In this document: one piece after another, positions 10,126-17,115 of the stretch | Numbering within the stretch: position 1 is the stretch's first letter | How the letters are laid out: every line of letters starts with the position of its first letter | Assembly (NCBI RefSeq): GCF_000265295.1 | Contig: NC_018002.1 | Span: forward strand, 186,001-250,000 | DNA length: 64,000 bases | Source: Sulfurospirillum barnesii SES-3 | Lineage (GTDB): Bacteria; Campylobacterota; Campylobacteria; Campylobacterales; Sulfurospirillaceae | Reading direction: 5' to 3' | The notes under the pieces: generated by a model | Seen by the model: only the letters and a program-made list of their open reading frames with translations | Database searches by the model: none | Told to the model about the DNA's origin: nothing | Made by a program: the position numbers and the translations under genes

Positions 10126-10574
10126 GCTCCCTCCTCTTCTGTGTGATGACAACACGATCCATGCCCAAACCCTTTAGCAAAATCTATCAGTTCACTTGAA
10201 TGACACAGAGGGCACTCTTTCTCTTCTTCATGGATACGTGCTCTAAAACGGTGGTTGCATGCCTTGCATTGGTAAACATTTTCTTTAAAATGCACACTTC
10301 CTCCATCAATCACCACCTTAGAGCCTTCAACAAGCATCAACGCCATTTTTTTGCGAGCTCGCTCTATCAGTCTGGTGAAGGTTGAGCGAGAAATACCCAT
10401 CATCTCAGCTGCCTCTTCGTGTTCTAAGCCTTCATAATCCGCCAAACGAATCGCTTCGTACTCATCCAGTTCTAGGGTAATGGTTGCTAGTTTGGTGGCT
10501 GCGACACCTGCAGGCTTAAAGGTCGTAAATAAAGGAGGGTGACTCACCGCTCTTGCTTTTGGATTGCGTGCCAT
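10122..10574 (-). CDS. DUF134 family DNA-binding regulator
   Basis: 150-residue predicted transcription factor. Residues ~38-75 form a sigma-70 region-4-like helix-turn-helix (ELDEYEAIRLADYEGLEHEEAAEMMGISRSTFTRLIERARKK, seen in shorter pieces in homologues), followed by a zinc-ribbon-like CKAC...CPLC pair and a His/Cys-rich tail (GHGSCCHHTEEE). DUF134 proteins habitually sit beside NifX-fold and MinD/ferredoxin ATPases, as here. It is the first gene of the minus-strand operon and faces a divergent gene across a region with paired symmetric sites, so it probably represses or activates both. The metal-binding tail suggests it senses metal or cluster status, which is an inference. Confidence 0.87.
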   Translation of the reverse strand: MARNPKARAVSHPPLFTTFKPAGVAATKLATITLELDEYEAIRLADYEGLEHEEAAEMMGISRSTFTRLIERARKKMALMLVEGSKVVIDGGSVHFKENVYQCKACNHRFRARIHEEEKECPLCHSSELIDFAKGFGHGSCCHHTEEEGA

Positions 10575-10605
10575 TTGGTTTCACCTTTCAATAAATTAAA
10601 GCCAT

Positions 10606-10633
10606 TATAATACACATATGTGCATAATGTCAA
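10606..10633 (-). promoter_or_regulatory. Sigma-70-type promoter of the DUF134/ATPase operon
   Basis: On the minus strand TTGACA (complement of 10628-10633) is followed after 18 bases by TATAAT (complement of 10604-10609), both perfect consensus hexamers. The spacer contains the palindrome CACATATGTG at 10613-10622. It lies 30-60 bases upstream of the DUF134 start. Confidence 0.75.
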
Positions 10634-10688
10634 GAGTTATTATTGACATATGTGCACTATGAAGGTATAATTTTTTTCAAACATATGT
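10614..10688. promoter_or_regulatory. Triple ACATATGT operator array in the divergent region
   Basis: ACATATGT occurs at 10614-10621, 10646-10653 and 10681-10688, spaced 32 and 35 bases (about three helical turns). The first two are part of longer direct repeats, CATATGTGCATAATG (10615-10629) and CATATGTGCACTATG (10647-10661). One lies in the minus-strand promoter spacer, one overlaps the -35/spacer of the plus promoter, one lies downstream of the plus -10. This layout suits a repressor controlling both directions; the DUF134 protein is the obvious candidate. Confidence 0.65.
10643..10671 (+). promoter_or_regulatory. Consensus sigma-70 promoter of the divergent unknown gene
   Basis: TTGACA at 10643-10648 and TATAAT at 10666-10671 with exactly 17 bases between them. 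Such a fully consensus -35 is unusual in this phylum, whose housekeeping promoters mostly lack a -35, which makes a strongly controlled promoter likely. The ribosome site AAAGGGG for the gene at 10710 follows. Confidence 0.75.
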
Positions 10689-10709
10689 TTAAAATAAAGG
10701 GGTTTTGAG

Positions 10710-11237
10710 ATGTTAAAAAAGCTCTTGCTTGTGCTCGGATTTGCCATTTTGGTGTTCATAGTTTATGCCATCTACACGCAGGTTACAAAAATCAGTTGTC
10801 GCTCTTTACGCCTTGAATGCCAAAAAGAAACGGTGGTGTTTGAACGTGTTTACTTCAAAGAAAAAATACATGCCTTTCAAGAAGCCATCCGTACACAAGG
10901 GCTTGTCGTAGACCTTGAGACACAAAAATCGCACTATGCTCCCTCAAAGCTTTTTGAGCGTTTAGACCTTAACGAAGTCCGAAATATCTTAATAAGAGAG
11001 TTTGGAGAAACACCCTCCAAAGACTCGCTTCGTTTACATGTACTGATATATGAAAACGACCCCCTAGACCCTGGAAAAAAAACCAAAGAAGCCAAACTTT
11101 ATGCAGGGTATGTGGTGTTTAGCTTTTTTGAGGGAGCGGATTTGGTGTATAAAATTCAAATTGATTTTATGGATAAAGAGGGAGAAGATATTGCAAAACG
11201 CATTGCTTGTGCCAAAGCATCGTTGATGAACTTATAA
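10710..11237 (+). CDS. Unknown membrane-anchored protein
   Basis: I do not recognise this 175-residue protein. Residues ~4-23 (KLLLVLGFAILVFIVYAIYT) form one hydrophobic segment, either a membrane anchor or an uncleaved signal, followed by a mostly charged soluble domain with two cysteines (ISCRSLRLEC) just outside the membrane and a third near the C-terminus (RIACAKAS). The start follows AAAGGGG at a good distance. It is transcribed divergently from the DUF134 cluster and shares its operator region, so it may belong to the same regulon. A degraded look-alike of its KTKEAKLY coding stretch appears at about 12177-12230. Confidence 0.8.
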   Translation: MLKKLLLVLGFAILVFIVYAIYTQVTKISCRSLRLECQKETVVFERVYFKEKIHAFQEAIRTQGLVVDLETQKSHYAPSKLFERLDLNEVRNILIREFGETPSKDSLRLHVLIYENDPLDPGKKTKEAKLYAGYVVFSFFEGADLVYKIQIDFMDKEGEDIAKRIACAKASLMNL

Positions 11238-11314
11238 ACACTATTGATGTGTCAAACGCTGTTTCGAGGTAAATAAGAATTTAGAATAAATAGCTATACA
11301 AAGGAAAACATACC

Positions 11315-12151
11315 ATGGAATTAAAAGTGTTAGTGGATAACAATACGATTATTGATCGTTATTTTTTGGCAGAACCTGCGGTTTCGTATCTCATTAGCGA
11401 GGGCGATACCAAAGTCTTATTTGATGTTGGGTACTCAGATATTTTTATCAAAAATGCGCAAAAAATGAATGAATCCCTCAAAGATATTGACTATGTGGTT
11501 ATTTCTCATGGGCATAATGACCATACAGGCGGGTTAATCTCTTTGGCTACATTTTACGCTGAGGCAAAAGCTGAAAATATCCCATACTCTCATCCGACGC
11601 TTATTGCACATCCAGAGGCTTTTTTGCACAAAGAAGAGAGCGGTCAGTGTATTGGTTCAATGCTGGATCAAAAAAATGTTAGCAAATATTTTAAGACACA
11701 ATGGAGTAGCAAACCCTTGTGGATAACACCTAAGTTAGTTTTTCTAGGAGAAATTGAAAGAACGAACGCTTTTGAAAATCTTGAACCAATGGGGCAGTAC
11801 GAAACGGCAGATGCAATGAAAGATGATTATGTTAAGGATGATTCTGCATTGGTTTATCAATCAGCCCAAGGACTTGTTATCATCACGGGGTGTTCGCATT
11901 CAGGCATTTGCAATATTATTGAATATGCAAAAAAAGTGTGTAAGGATGAGAGAATTGTTGATATTATTGGCGGTTTTCATTTGCTTCATCCCAGTGCAAT
12001 TCAAGCAGAGGGAACCTTAAAGTATTTTCATGAACAGCAGATAAAAACGATGCATCCTTGCCATTGCACCAGTTTAGAGTATAAAATCAAATTATCCAAA
12101 ACAAGCGAGGTTTTAGATGTGGGTGTTGGACTTTCTCTTATGTACGAGTAA
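11315..12151 (+). CDS. Metallo-beta-lactamase-fold hydrolase
   Basis: 278-residue metallo-hydrolase with the metal-binding HxHxDH motif in ISHGHNDHTGG (near residues 64-74), a later His in ITGCSHSGICN and another in IGGFHLLH, and a C-terminal HPCHCTS. The overall pattern resembles the subgroup often labelled 7,8-dihydropterin-6-methyl-4-(ribofuranosyl)aminobenzene-5'-phosphate synthase-like; that function is archaeal and is not implied here. The start ATG follows AAAGGAAAACATACC. It stands alone between two intergenic gaps. Substrate unknown. Confidence 0.85.
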   Translation: MELKVLVDNNTIIDRYFLAEPAVSYLISEGDTKVLFDVGYSDIFIKNAQKMNESLKDIDYVVISHGHNDHTGGLISLATFYAEAKAENIPYSHPTLIAHPEAFLHKEESGQCIGSMLDQKNVSKYFKTQWSSKPLWITPKLVFLGEIERTNAFENLEPMGQYETADAMKDDYVKDDSALVYQSAQGLVIITGCSHSGICNIIEYAKKVCKDERIVDIIGGFHLLHPSAIQAEGTLKYFHEQQIKTMHPCHCTSLEYKIKLSKTSEVLDVGVGLSLMYE

Positions 12152-12154
12152 CTT

Positions 12155-12164
12155 TTACATGTAA
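12155..12164. repeat. Intergenic TTACATGTAA copy
   Basis: Perfect copy of the dispersed palindrome 4 bases after the stop of the metallo-hydrolase gene, in the context CTTTTACATGTAAAG. The 200-base gap 12152-12351 also contains a possible gene remnant (12177-12230) and an AT-rich leader for the next gene. Confidence 0.9.
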
Positions 12165-12176
12165 AGATAAAATGAG

Positions 12177-12230
12177 ATAAAAACCAAAGAGCCAAAGTTT
12201 TCTATGGGCATTGGGTGTACAAAGGAGTAG
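12177..12230 (+). pseudogene. Possible decayed fragment related to the gene at 10710
   Basis: Bases 12177-12200 align with 11078-11100 inside the unknown membrane-protein gene, matching over about 20 of 22 positions with a one-base gap; translated pieces read KTKE-K-F and then, after a frame change, YGHWVYKG, against KTKEAKLYAGYVV. A small duplicated and decayed fragment would explain this, though the match is short and could be coincidence. Confidence 0.3.
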
Positions 12231-12351
12231 TCCATAATATGATAAACTCTGATAAGAAAAAAAACTGATCGGATAAGTTTGTACCTCTAAAAATGATAAA
12301 GAAAACTTTAAATATTTTTTAAGATATATGAAGCAATGCTGAGGAAATAAA

Positions 12352-13851
12352 ATGAAAAAGATATTTTATAGAATTAGAAATTTAAACAGTTTACTAGGAA
12401 AGTATAAAGAGTTAGAAAATCAAGAGATATTTTTTCAAACTCCTGAAAAACTAAATGATCCAATGGAAGGCTTTATGGATTTTGTTTTTGATGGGGATGA
12501 AATTGTATGGAGAAATTTTTTTGAACACTACATCTATTGTCTCAATAGCGTTTTTATGCTTTATTATAAGATCATTGGAGAAAAATTTATTTTTTCTAAC
12601 GATATTATTCCTATTTTTCATAATCTTTATGATGTTAGGCAATCAAGTACATATATTGAGCTTCAAGATATTCCTAAAATATTCTTTGACTTATATGGAG
12701 ATTTAATAGATAAAATTTCTAAAAGAACTACCGCAATTACAAAAAATGAATTTCTTAATTATCTATATACTTTTAATTATGATTTATTGGAGATTATTCA
12801 AAAAGTTTATGAAGCTAAAGGACTCATGCCTAAAAGAGAACAATTTATAGAAATTGATAAAAATAAAATACAAGAGATGATTAAAGCTATAGATGCTCTT
12901 GAGGAATTACAAAATGAGTATGGTGTTGAAAAAGTAAATATAATTCATCAAAATAATAAATCTTGGTATGACAAGTTAATGCTTGAGTTATCTTGTGTCT
13001 CAAAAATAGACCAAAACACCCCTAATAAATATTTTATAATGAATTTTCATACACATTATTTAGAAGCTTTACAAAAACTTGCATATCCAAAAATTTATGT
13101 TGCAAGTTTTTTAGAAGACTATCATAACTCATCTGTTTGGGGAAATTATGGAGAAAATCATAGCGGAGTTTGTTTAATATTTGAAGCTGATGAAAATAAC
13201 AGTTTAAACTTTTTGAATGTTTTATCAGGAAATACACAAACAAAACAATCTATGAGGTTTCAAAAGGTAAATTATGATGGCAATTTTGAAGAGATAAATT
13301 TTTTTGAATCATTTGGATTATCGACTGAACCAACTGTAAACTCATGGTATATGGATGAAAATAAAAATAAGAGTAATTTATTTGATGAAGTGATCAATAA
13401 TCAAGAAAAATGGCGTGATGTATTCTGGAGTAAATTAGAAAATAACAAATTAATAAAAACTAAAGACTGGAGCTATGAAAATGAGTACAGAATAACTTGG
13501 CATAGATTACAAAACTATGATATTGAAGAAAACTATAGAAAACTAAAATATGATTTTAATAGTTTAAAAGGTTTGATTTTTGGTATTAAAACTCCTCTAG
13601 AAAAAAAATGCGAAATAATAGAGATCATTAAAAAGAAATGCATGGAACATGAAAGATGTGAATTTGAATTTTATCAAGCTTATTATTGCAATAATAACAA
13701 GGATGTTAGAAAAGGGAAATTAAATATTGATATAGGTGTAACTCAAGAAAGTATTAGAACAAAGTTAAATTTAGAGTTTTTACAACATAAGTATAAAGCT
13801 ATAGAATTAGAAAATAGACTAAATAAAATAATGGGCATTAAAGATGAATAA
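12352..13851 (+). CDS. DUF2971-domain protein, AT-rich accessory gene
   Basis: The 499-residue product fits the DUF2971 pattern: an N-terminal FYRIRNLNSLL...IFFQTPEKLNDPMEG block and a central KIYVASFLEDYHNSSVWGNYGENHSGVCLIFEAD block (the family's W..Y...H.G.c..F signature), then AYENEYRITW-like and FGIKTP segments. Biochemical function is not known to me; DUF2971 genes are often found in variable regions, some near defence genes. Its base composition is visibly more AT-rich, with A-ending codons, than every neighbour, pointing to horizontal acquisition. No partner gene, transposase or integrase is adjacent. The C-terminal ~45 residues look like a coiled coil. Confidence 0.8.
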   Translation: MKKIFYRIRNLNSLLGKYKELENQEIFFQTPEKLNDPMEGFMDFVFDGDEIVWRNFFEHYIYCLNSVFMLYYKIIGEKFIFSNDIIPIFHNLYDVRQSSTYIELQDIPKIFFDLYGDLIDKISKRTTAITKNEFLNYLYTFNYDLLEIIQKVYEAKGLMPKREQFIEIDKNKIQEMIKAIDALEELQNEYGVEKVNIIHQNNKSWYDKLMLELSCVSKIDQNTPNKYFIMNFHTHYLEALQKLAYPKIYVASFLEDYHNSSVWGNYGENHSGVCLIFEADENNSLNFLNVLSGNTQTKQSMRFQKVNYDGNFEEINFFESFGLSTEPTVNSWYMDENKNKSNLFDEVINNQEKWRDVFWSKLENNKLIKTKDWSYENEYRITWHRLQNYDIEENYRKLKYDFNSLKGLIFGIKTPLEKKCEIIEIIKKKCMEHERCEFEFYQAYYCNNNKDVRKGKLNIDIGVTQESIRTKLNLEFLQHKYKAIELENRLNKIMGIKDE

Positions 13852-13864
13852 AGCGCAAAGAAAA

Positions 13865-13894
13865 GATAGGGACAAATAAATAGGGACAGGCAAC
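13865..13894. repeat. Tandem ATAGGGACA motif, possible REP/RAYT remnant
   Basis: GATAGGGACAAATAAATAGG continues as GACAGGCAAC, so ATAGGGACA occurs twice 15 bases apart just downstream of the DUF2971 gene. Very similar GGGACAGGC strings border REP-associated tyrosine transposases in many genomes. No transposase is left, so this is only a candidate scar. Confidence 0.35.
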
Positions 13895-13927
13895 AATATG
13901 ACCACCATCAAACATTCAAACCCCACT

Positions 13928-14023
13928 TTACATGTAAGCTTTTTTTGAACACTCCCGACAAAATATCTTCTTATGAAAAGGGTTATTTTCAGTTTAAAAT
14001 AGCCTCGCTATCTTTACATGTAA
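13928..14023. repeat. Two intergenic TTACATGTAA copies
   Basis: Perfect copies at 13928-13937 and 14014-14023 flank an AT-rich 76-base stretch between the DUF2971 gene and tcdA. The second is 3 bases beyond the tcdA stop, and a one-mismatch copy (TTACATGTAG) lies at 14115-14124 inside tcdA. The gap 13852-14026 shows no gene. Confidence 0.9.
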
Positions 14024-14026
14024 AGC

Positions 14027-14671
14027 CTACATTCTCCCCATAATCTTCCGAATCGCCAACGATGCCAGTGTGAAACCAAAAGCGCCTGTGACGCACATGA
14101 GGCTTCCTAACTCTTTACATGTAGGCTCTTCATCCGAATATACGGTGAGAAAATCTCCCTTAAAACCGCTCTTTTTCAGCTCATAACGCATTTTTTTCGC
14201 CAACGCATCGCCGTGGGTTTTCCAGATAGAAGCGGTGCGGATGCGAGTGGGGTCAAGTTTTTTGGCACTGCCGCTAGAACTTAAGAGTTTTTCGCTTGTT
14301 TGATGTGCAATAGCAACTTTGGCTGGCATATCATCAATGGCATCAATGACCACATCGTAGGGTGAAAAATCAAACGCTTCGACCCACGCAGGGGTGATAA
14401 GGACGTGAATGGGTCTGACATTGGGATACAAGGAGGCAAGGTGTGTGACCTTCACTTCGCCCACCGCTTCAGAACCCAATTGGCGGTTTTGGTTCGTGAT
14501 GTCATAGACATCATCATCCACAATAGTAATGCACCCAATGCCTGTGCGAAAGAGTGCGTCCAAACAGACACTTCCTACCCCTCCCACACCCAAAAGTAAA
14601 ACGTGAGCATTTTGGAGTTTCTCAAAATCCTCTCCTAAAACACGGCGCACTCTGGTAAAGCGATCATCCAT
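14027..14671 (-). CDS. tcdA: tRNA threonylcarbamoyladenosine dehydratase-like ThiF-family protein (TcdA)
   Basis: E1-like enzyme of the ThiF/MoeB/HesA family. It has the nucleotide-binding LLGVGGVGS (residues ~26-34), RTGIGCITIVDDD, the TNQNRQ motif and VIDAIDDMPAK, and near the end a GSAKKLDPTRIRTASIWKTHGDALAKKMR block that matches TcdA (CsdL) rather than MoeB or ThiF. TcdA converts t6A37 in tRNA to the cyclic form with ATP. At 214 residues it is shorter than the ~268 of E. coli. It overlaps surE by 8 bases. Two other possible t6A-related genes (7152, 58293) are in the window but unlinked. Confidence 0.85.
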   Translation of the reverse strand: MDDRFTRVRRVLGEDFEKLQNAHVLLLGVGGVGSVCLDALFRTGIGCITIVDDDVYDITNQNRQLGSEAVGEVKVTHLASLYPNVRPIHVLITPAWVEAFDFSPYDVVIDAIDDMPAKVAIAHQTSEKLLSSSGSAKKLDPTRIRTASIWKTHGDALAKKMRYELKKSGFKGDFLTVYSDEEPTCKELGSLMCVTGAFGFTLASLAIRKIMGRM

Positions 14672-15455
14672 TTTGAATCCATCGCTTTAAATTTTCTAGT
14701 TCATCGTGAGCGGTCATGTCGAGTTTTACAGGCGTAATAGAGATGTATCCCTCTTCAATGGCACTGAGATCACAGTCATTGTTTTCACTTTTAATCCATT
14801 CAAGCGTGTGTACACCCAGCCAATAATACTCCTCACCTCGTGGGTTGCGGTGCAGATGCGCGTCATTGCCATACATGCGGTGCCCCGCACGGGTGATTTT
14901 GTAGCCTTTACATTCGTTGGGGCTTAGAGGGGGAATATTGACATTTAAAAAGCGACGTTCACCTAAAGGGTAGGTGCCTTCCAAAATCTTTTTAGCCAAA
15001 TCATACACGGTTTGCTCCGCCAAATCGTACCCATGACTCAGCTCAATATTTTGAGGACCTCCCACATAAACTTGCGATATTGCAATGGCAGGAACCCCAT
15101 GCAATGCCGCTTCCATCGCAGCACTTGCTGTTCCACTGTAGGTGATGTCCTCTCCTAAGTTTGAGCCTTTATTGATGCCACTCACCACCAAATCAGGTTT
15201 ACTATCACCTTCAAAAAGAGCGTTAATAGAGAGGTAAATACAATCCGTGGGTGTGCCATCGTCCAGTTTAAAAAAGTCATCTTCAAGGGAGATGAAACGA
15301 AGCGGACGGGTGAGGGTGAGGGAGTGCCCACACGCCGATTTCTCAGAGCTGGGTGCGACAATGGTGACATGCCCTAAAGGACGAAGTGCACGTGCTAAAG
15401 CGTGAAGCCCCGCACTTTCAAAGCCATCATCGTTGGTGATTAAAATGCGTTTCAT
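14664..15455 (-). CDS. surE: 5'/3'-nucleotidase SurE
   Basis: Metal-dependent nucleoside monophosphate phosphatase (263 aa). It starts with the metal-binding ITNDDGFES motif (Asp8-Asp9) and continues with VAPSSEKSACGHSLT, VSGINKGSNLGEDITYSGTASAAMEA and NVNIPP, all hallmarks of SurE. The start ATG at 15455 lies 20 bases from a TATAAT-like -10 on the minus strand. It overlaps tcdA, as in C. jejuni, where surE also neighbours a ThiF-family gene. Confidence 0.96.
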   Translation of the reverse strand: MKRILITNDDGFESAGLHALARALRPLGHVTIVAPSSEKSACGHSLTLTRPLRFISLEDDFFKLDDGTPTDCIYLSINALFEGDSKPDLVVSGINKGSNLGEDITYSGTASAAMEAALHGVPAIAISQVYVGGPQNIELSHGYDLAEQTVYDLAKKILEGTYPLGERRFLNVNIPPLSPNECKGYKITRAGHRMYGNDAHLHRNPRGEEYYWLGVHTLEWIKSENNDCDLSAIEEGYISITPVKLDMTAHDELENLKRWIQNG

Positions 15456-15474
15456 AGAACCTACTTTTTGAGGT

Positions 15475-15480
15475 ATTATA
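15475..15480 (-). promoter_or_regulatory. -10 element for surE-tcdA
   Basis: ATTATA on the plus strand reads TATAAT on the minus strand, 20 bases before the surE start. The 68-base gap is shared with the divergent lpxB operon. Confidence 0.5.
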
Positions 15481-15550
15481 ACGTAACAGACTTATAGTTT
15501 TAAGAGAGTTTTGTATAGACTTCGTGATAAAGAAGATAAAAGGCATTAAT

Positions 15551-16582
15551 TTGAAATTATTGATTTCCGCACTTGAGCCATCGGCAAATTTGCACTTAGA
15601 ACCAATTTTAAATGCGCTGGATAGCTGTGAAATTTACGGAGTATTTGATGAGCGCTTTGGAAAACCTGTGATGCCAAGCAAGGCATTTTCAATTATGGGG
15701 TTTTTAGACGCATTGCCCAAGATTCGTAAAGCAAAAAAAGCCATTAAAATTATGGCACGCATGAGTTTTTTCGTGGATAAAGTTATTTTAATCGATTCAC
15801 CCGCATTTAATTTGCCTTTAGCCAAAGCGATTAAGACGATTAATCCCAATGTGCCAATTATTTATTATATTTTGCCAAAAGTGTGGGCGTGGAAGCCCAG
15901 TCGCATTAAAGCAATGGAGCGCTATTGTGATGTACTAGCCTCCATTTTTCCTTTTGAAGATCAGTTTTACACCAAATCAACCTATGTGGGCAATCCTTTA
16001 TTGGATGAAATACCGCTTTTTAAATTGCAATGTGACACAAGTGGCGTGATTGCATTTTTGCCAGGAAGTCGTAAAAGTGAAATCAAAACGCTTTTTCCTA
16101 TTTATAAAGCGTTGGCCAGTAAATTAGTAGGAAAAGAGAAAATTTTAGTGATTCCTCCCCATTTTGATTATCGAGAGATTGCAGAAATTTATGGGGATAT
16201 TCATGATTTTAAAATTTGTCGCAATACCTATGAAGCCTTTGCAAAGAGTGAATTTGCCTTTATCTGTTCAGGCACAGCCACACTTGAAGCGGCCCTTGTA
16301 GGCGTTCCATTTGTGTTGGCGTACAAGGCTAAAGCGATTGATTATTGGATTGCAAAGCATTTCGTAAAACTCACGCACGTGGGTTTGGCAAATATTTTAT
16401 TTGATTTTGCCAAGAAACCCTCTTTGCATCAAGAACTTTTGCAAGAAGATGTCAGTGTTGAGGGCTTATTGCATGCCTATAAAAGTGTCAATAAAGAAGC
16501 CTTTTTAACACAAGCCAAGGAGCTTCGGGGCATGTTAAAGCAAGGTTCCACAGAGGCAATGATAAGCATTATTAAGGCATAA
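15551..16582 (+). CDS. lpxB: Lipid-A-disaccharide synthase LpxB
   Basis: GT19 glycosyltransferase joining UDP-2,3-diacylglucosamine and lipid X in lipid A synthesis. Recognised by SALEPSANLHL at the N-terminus, YYILPKVWAWKPSRI, FPFEDQFY, YVGNPLLDE, FLPGSRKSEIKTLFP and CSGTATLEAALVGVPFVLAYK. The frame opens at GTG 15524, but I favour TTG 15551 (343 aa) because the family begins about here and AAAAGG sits 7 bases ahead, whereas 15524 has no well-placed ribosome site. It heads the lpxB-greA-argC-lpxH run; having lpxB and the LpxH-like gene together fits lipid A work. Confidence 0.94.
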   Translation: MKLLISALEPSANLHLEPILNALDSCEIYGVFDERFGKPVMPSKAFSIMGFLDALPKIRKAKKAIKIMARMSFFVDKVILIDSPAFNLPLAKAIKTINPNVPIIYYILPKVWAWKPSRIKAMERYCDVLASIFPFEDQFYTKSTYVGNPLLDEIPLFKLQCDTSGVIAFLPGSRKSEIKTLFPIYKALASKLVGKEKILVIPPHFDYREIAEIYGDIHDFKICRNTYEAFAKSEFAFICSGTATLEAALVGVPFVLAYKAKAIDYWIAKHFVKLTHVGLANILFDFAKKPSLHQELLQEDVSVEGLLHAYKSVNKEAFLTQAKELRGMLKQGSTEAMISIIKA

Positions 16583-16608
16583 TACACGAAGAATAAAGGA
16601 GTGAAACA

Positions 16609-17115
16609 ATGAACGCAACGAAAGAGCCAATGACCGAATATGGGTATAAAAAATTAACCGAAGAGTTAAATGATTTAAAAAAAAGACAGCGTCCAGAGAC
16701 TGTTATAGAGCTTGATATTGCACGAAGTCATGGTGATTTAAAAGAGAATGCTGAATACCATGCTGCCAAAGAGAAATTGGCATTTATTGATGCACGTATT
16801 GCGGAGCTGAGTGATTTTGTCTCACGCTCTCAAGTCATTGATCCGAGCAGTTACGAACACGATAAAGTGCGTTTTGGCTCAACCATTACGTTAGAGAATT
16901 TGGAAACCAATGAAGAGGTAACGTACAGTATCGTGGGAAGTACCGAGAGCAATCCTGATTTGGGGCTTATCTCATACCATTCGCCACTTTCAAAACAGTT
17001 GATGGGTCGTTGCGTGGATGAAGAAGTTGTGATTAAATTGCCTGTAGGAACGCAAGAGTATGCCATTTTAAACATTACGTATTGTGAAATAGACTTTGAG
17101 GTGAAGTTCAAATGA
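16609..17115 (+). CDS. greA: Transcription elongation factor GreA
   Basis: Rescues backtracked RNA polymerase by stimulating transcript cleavage through its secondary channel. The N-terminal coiled coil carries the acidic tip region in ARSHGDLKENAEYHAAKEK; the C-terminal FKBP-like domain includes GLISYHSPLSKQLMG. At 168 residues it is of normal length, with a few extra residues at the N-terminus (MNATKEP) before the canonical MTEYGYKKL. The ribosome site AAAGGAG precedes ATG 16609. It overlaps argC by 4 bases (ATGA). Confidence 0.97.
   Translation: MNATKEPMTEYGYKKLTEELNDLKKRQRPETVIELDIARSHGDLKENAEYHAAKEKLAFIDARIAELSDFVSRSQVIDPSSYEHDKVRFGSTITLENLETNEEVTYSIVGSTESNPDLGLISYHSPLSKQLMGRCVDEEVVIKLPVGTQEYAILNITYCEIDFEVKFK

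Noticed and set aside
7628-10574. Interpretation of the NifX/MinD cluster as nitrogen fixation genes
   Set aside because: No nifHDK, nifB radical-SAM domain or nifE/N is present; the NifX fold alone does not imply nitrogenase.
12352-13851. DUF2971 gene as a toxin of a toxin-antitoxin pair or part of a multigene defence system
   Set aside because: No partner gene with suitable size or overlap lies on either side; only the single gene is visible.
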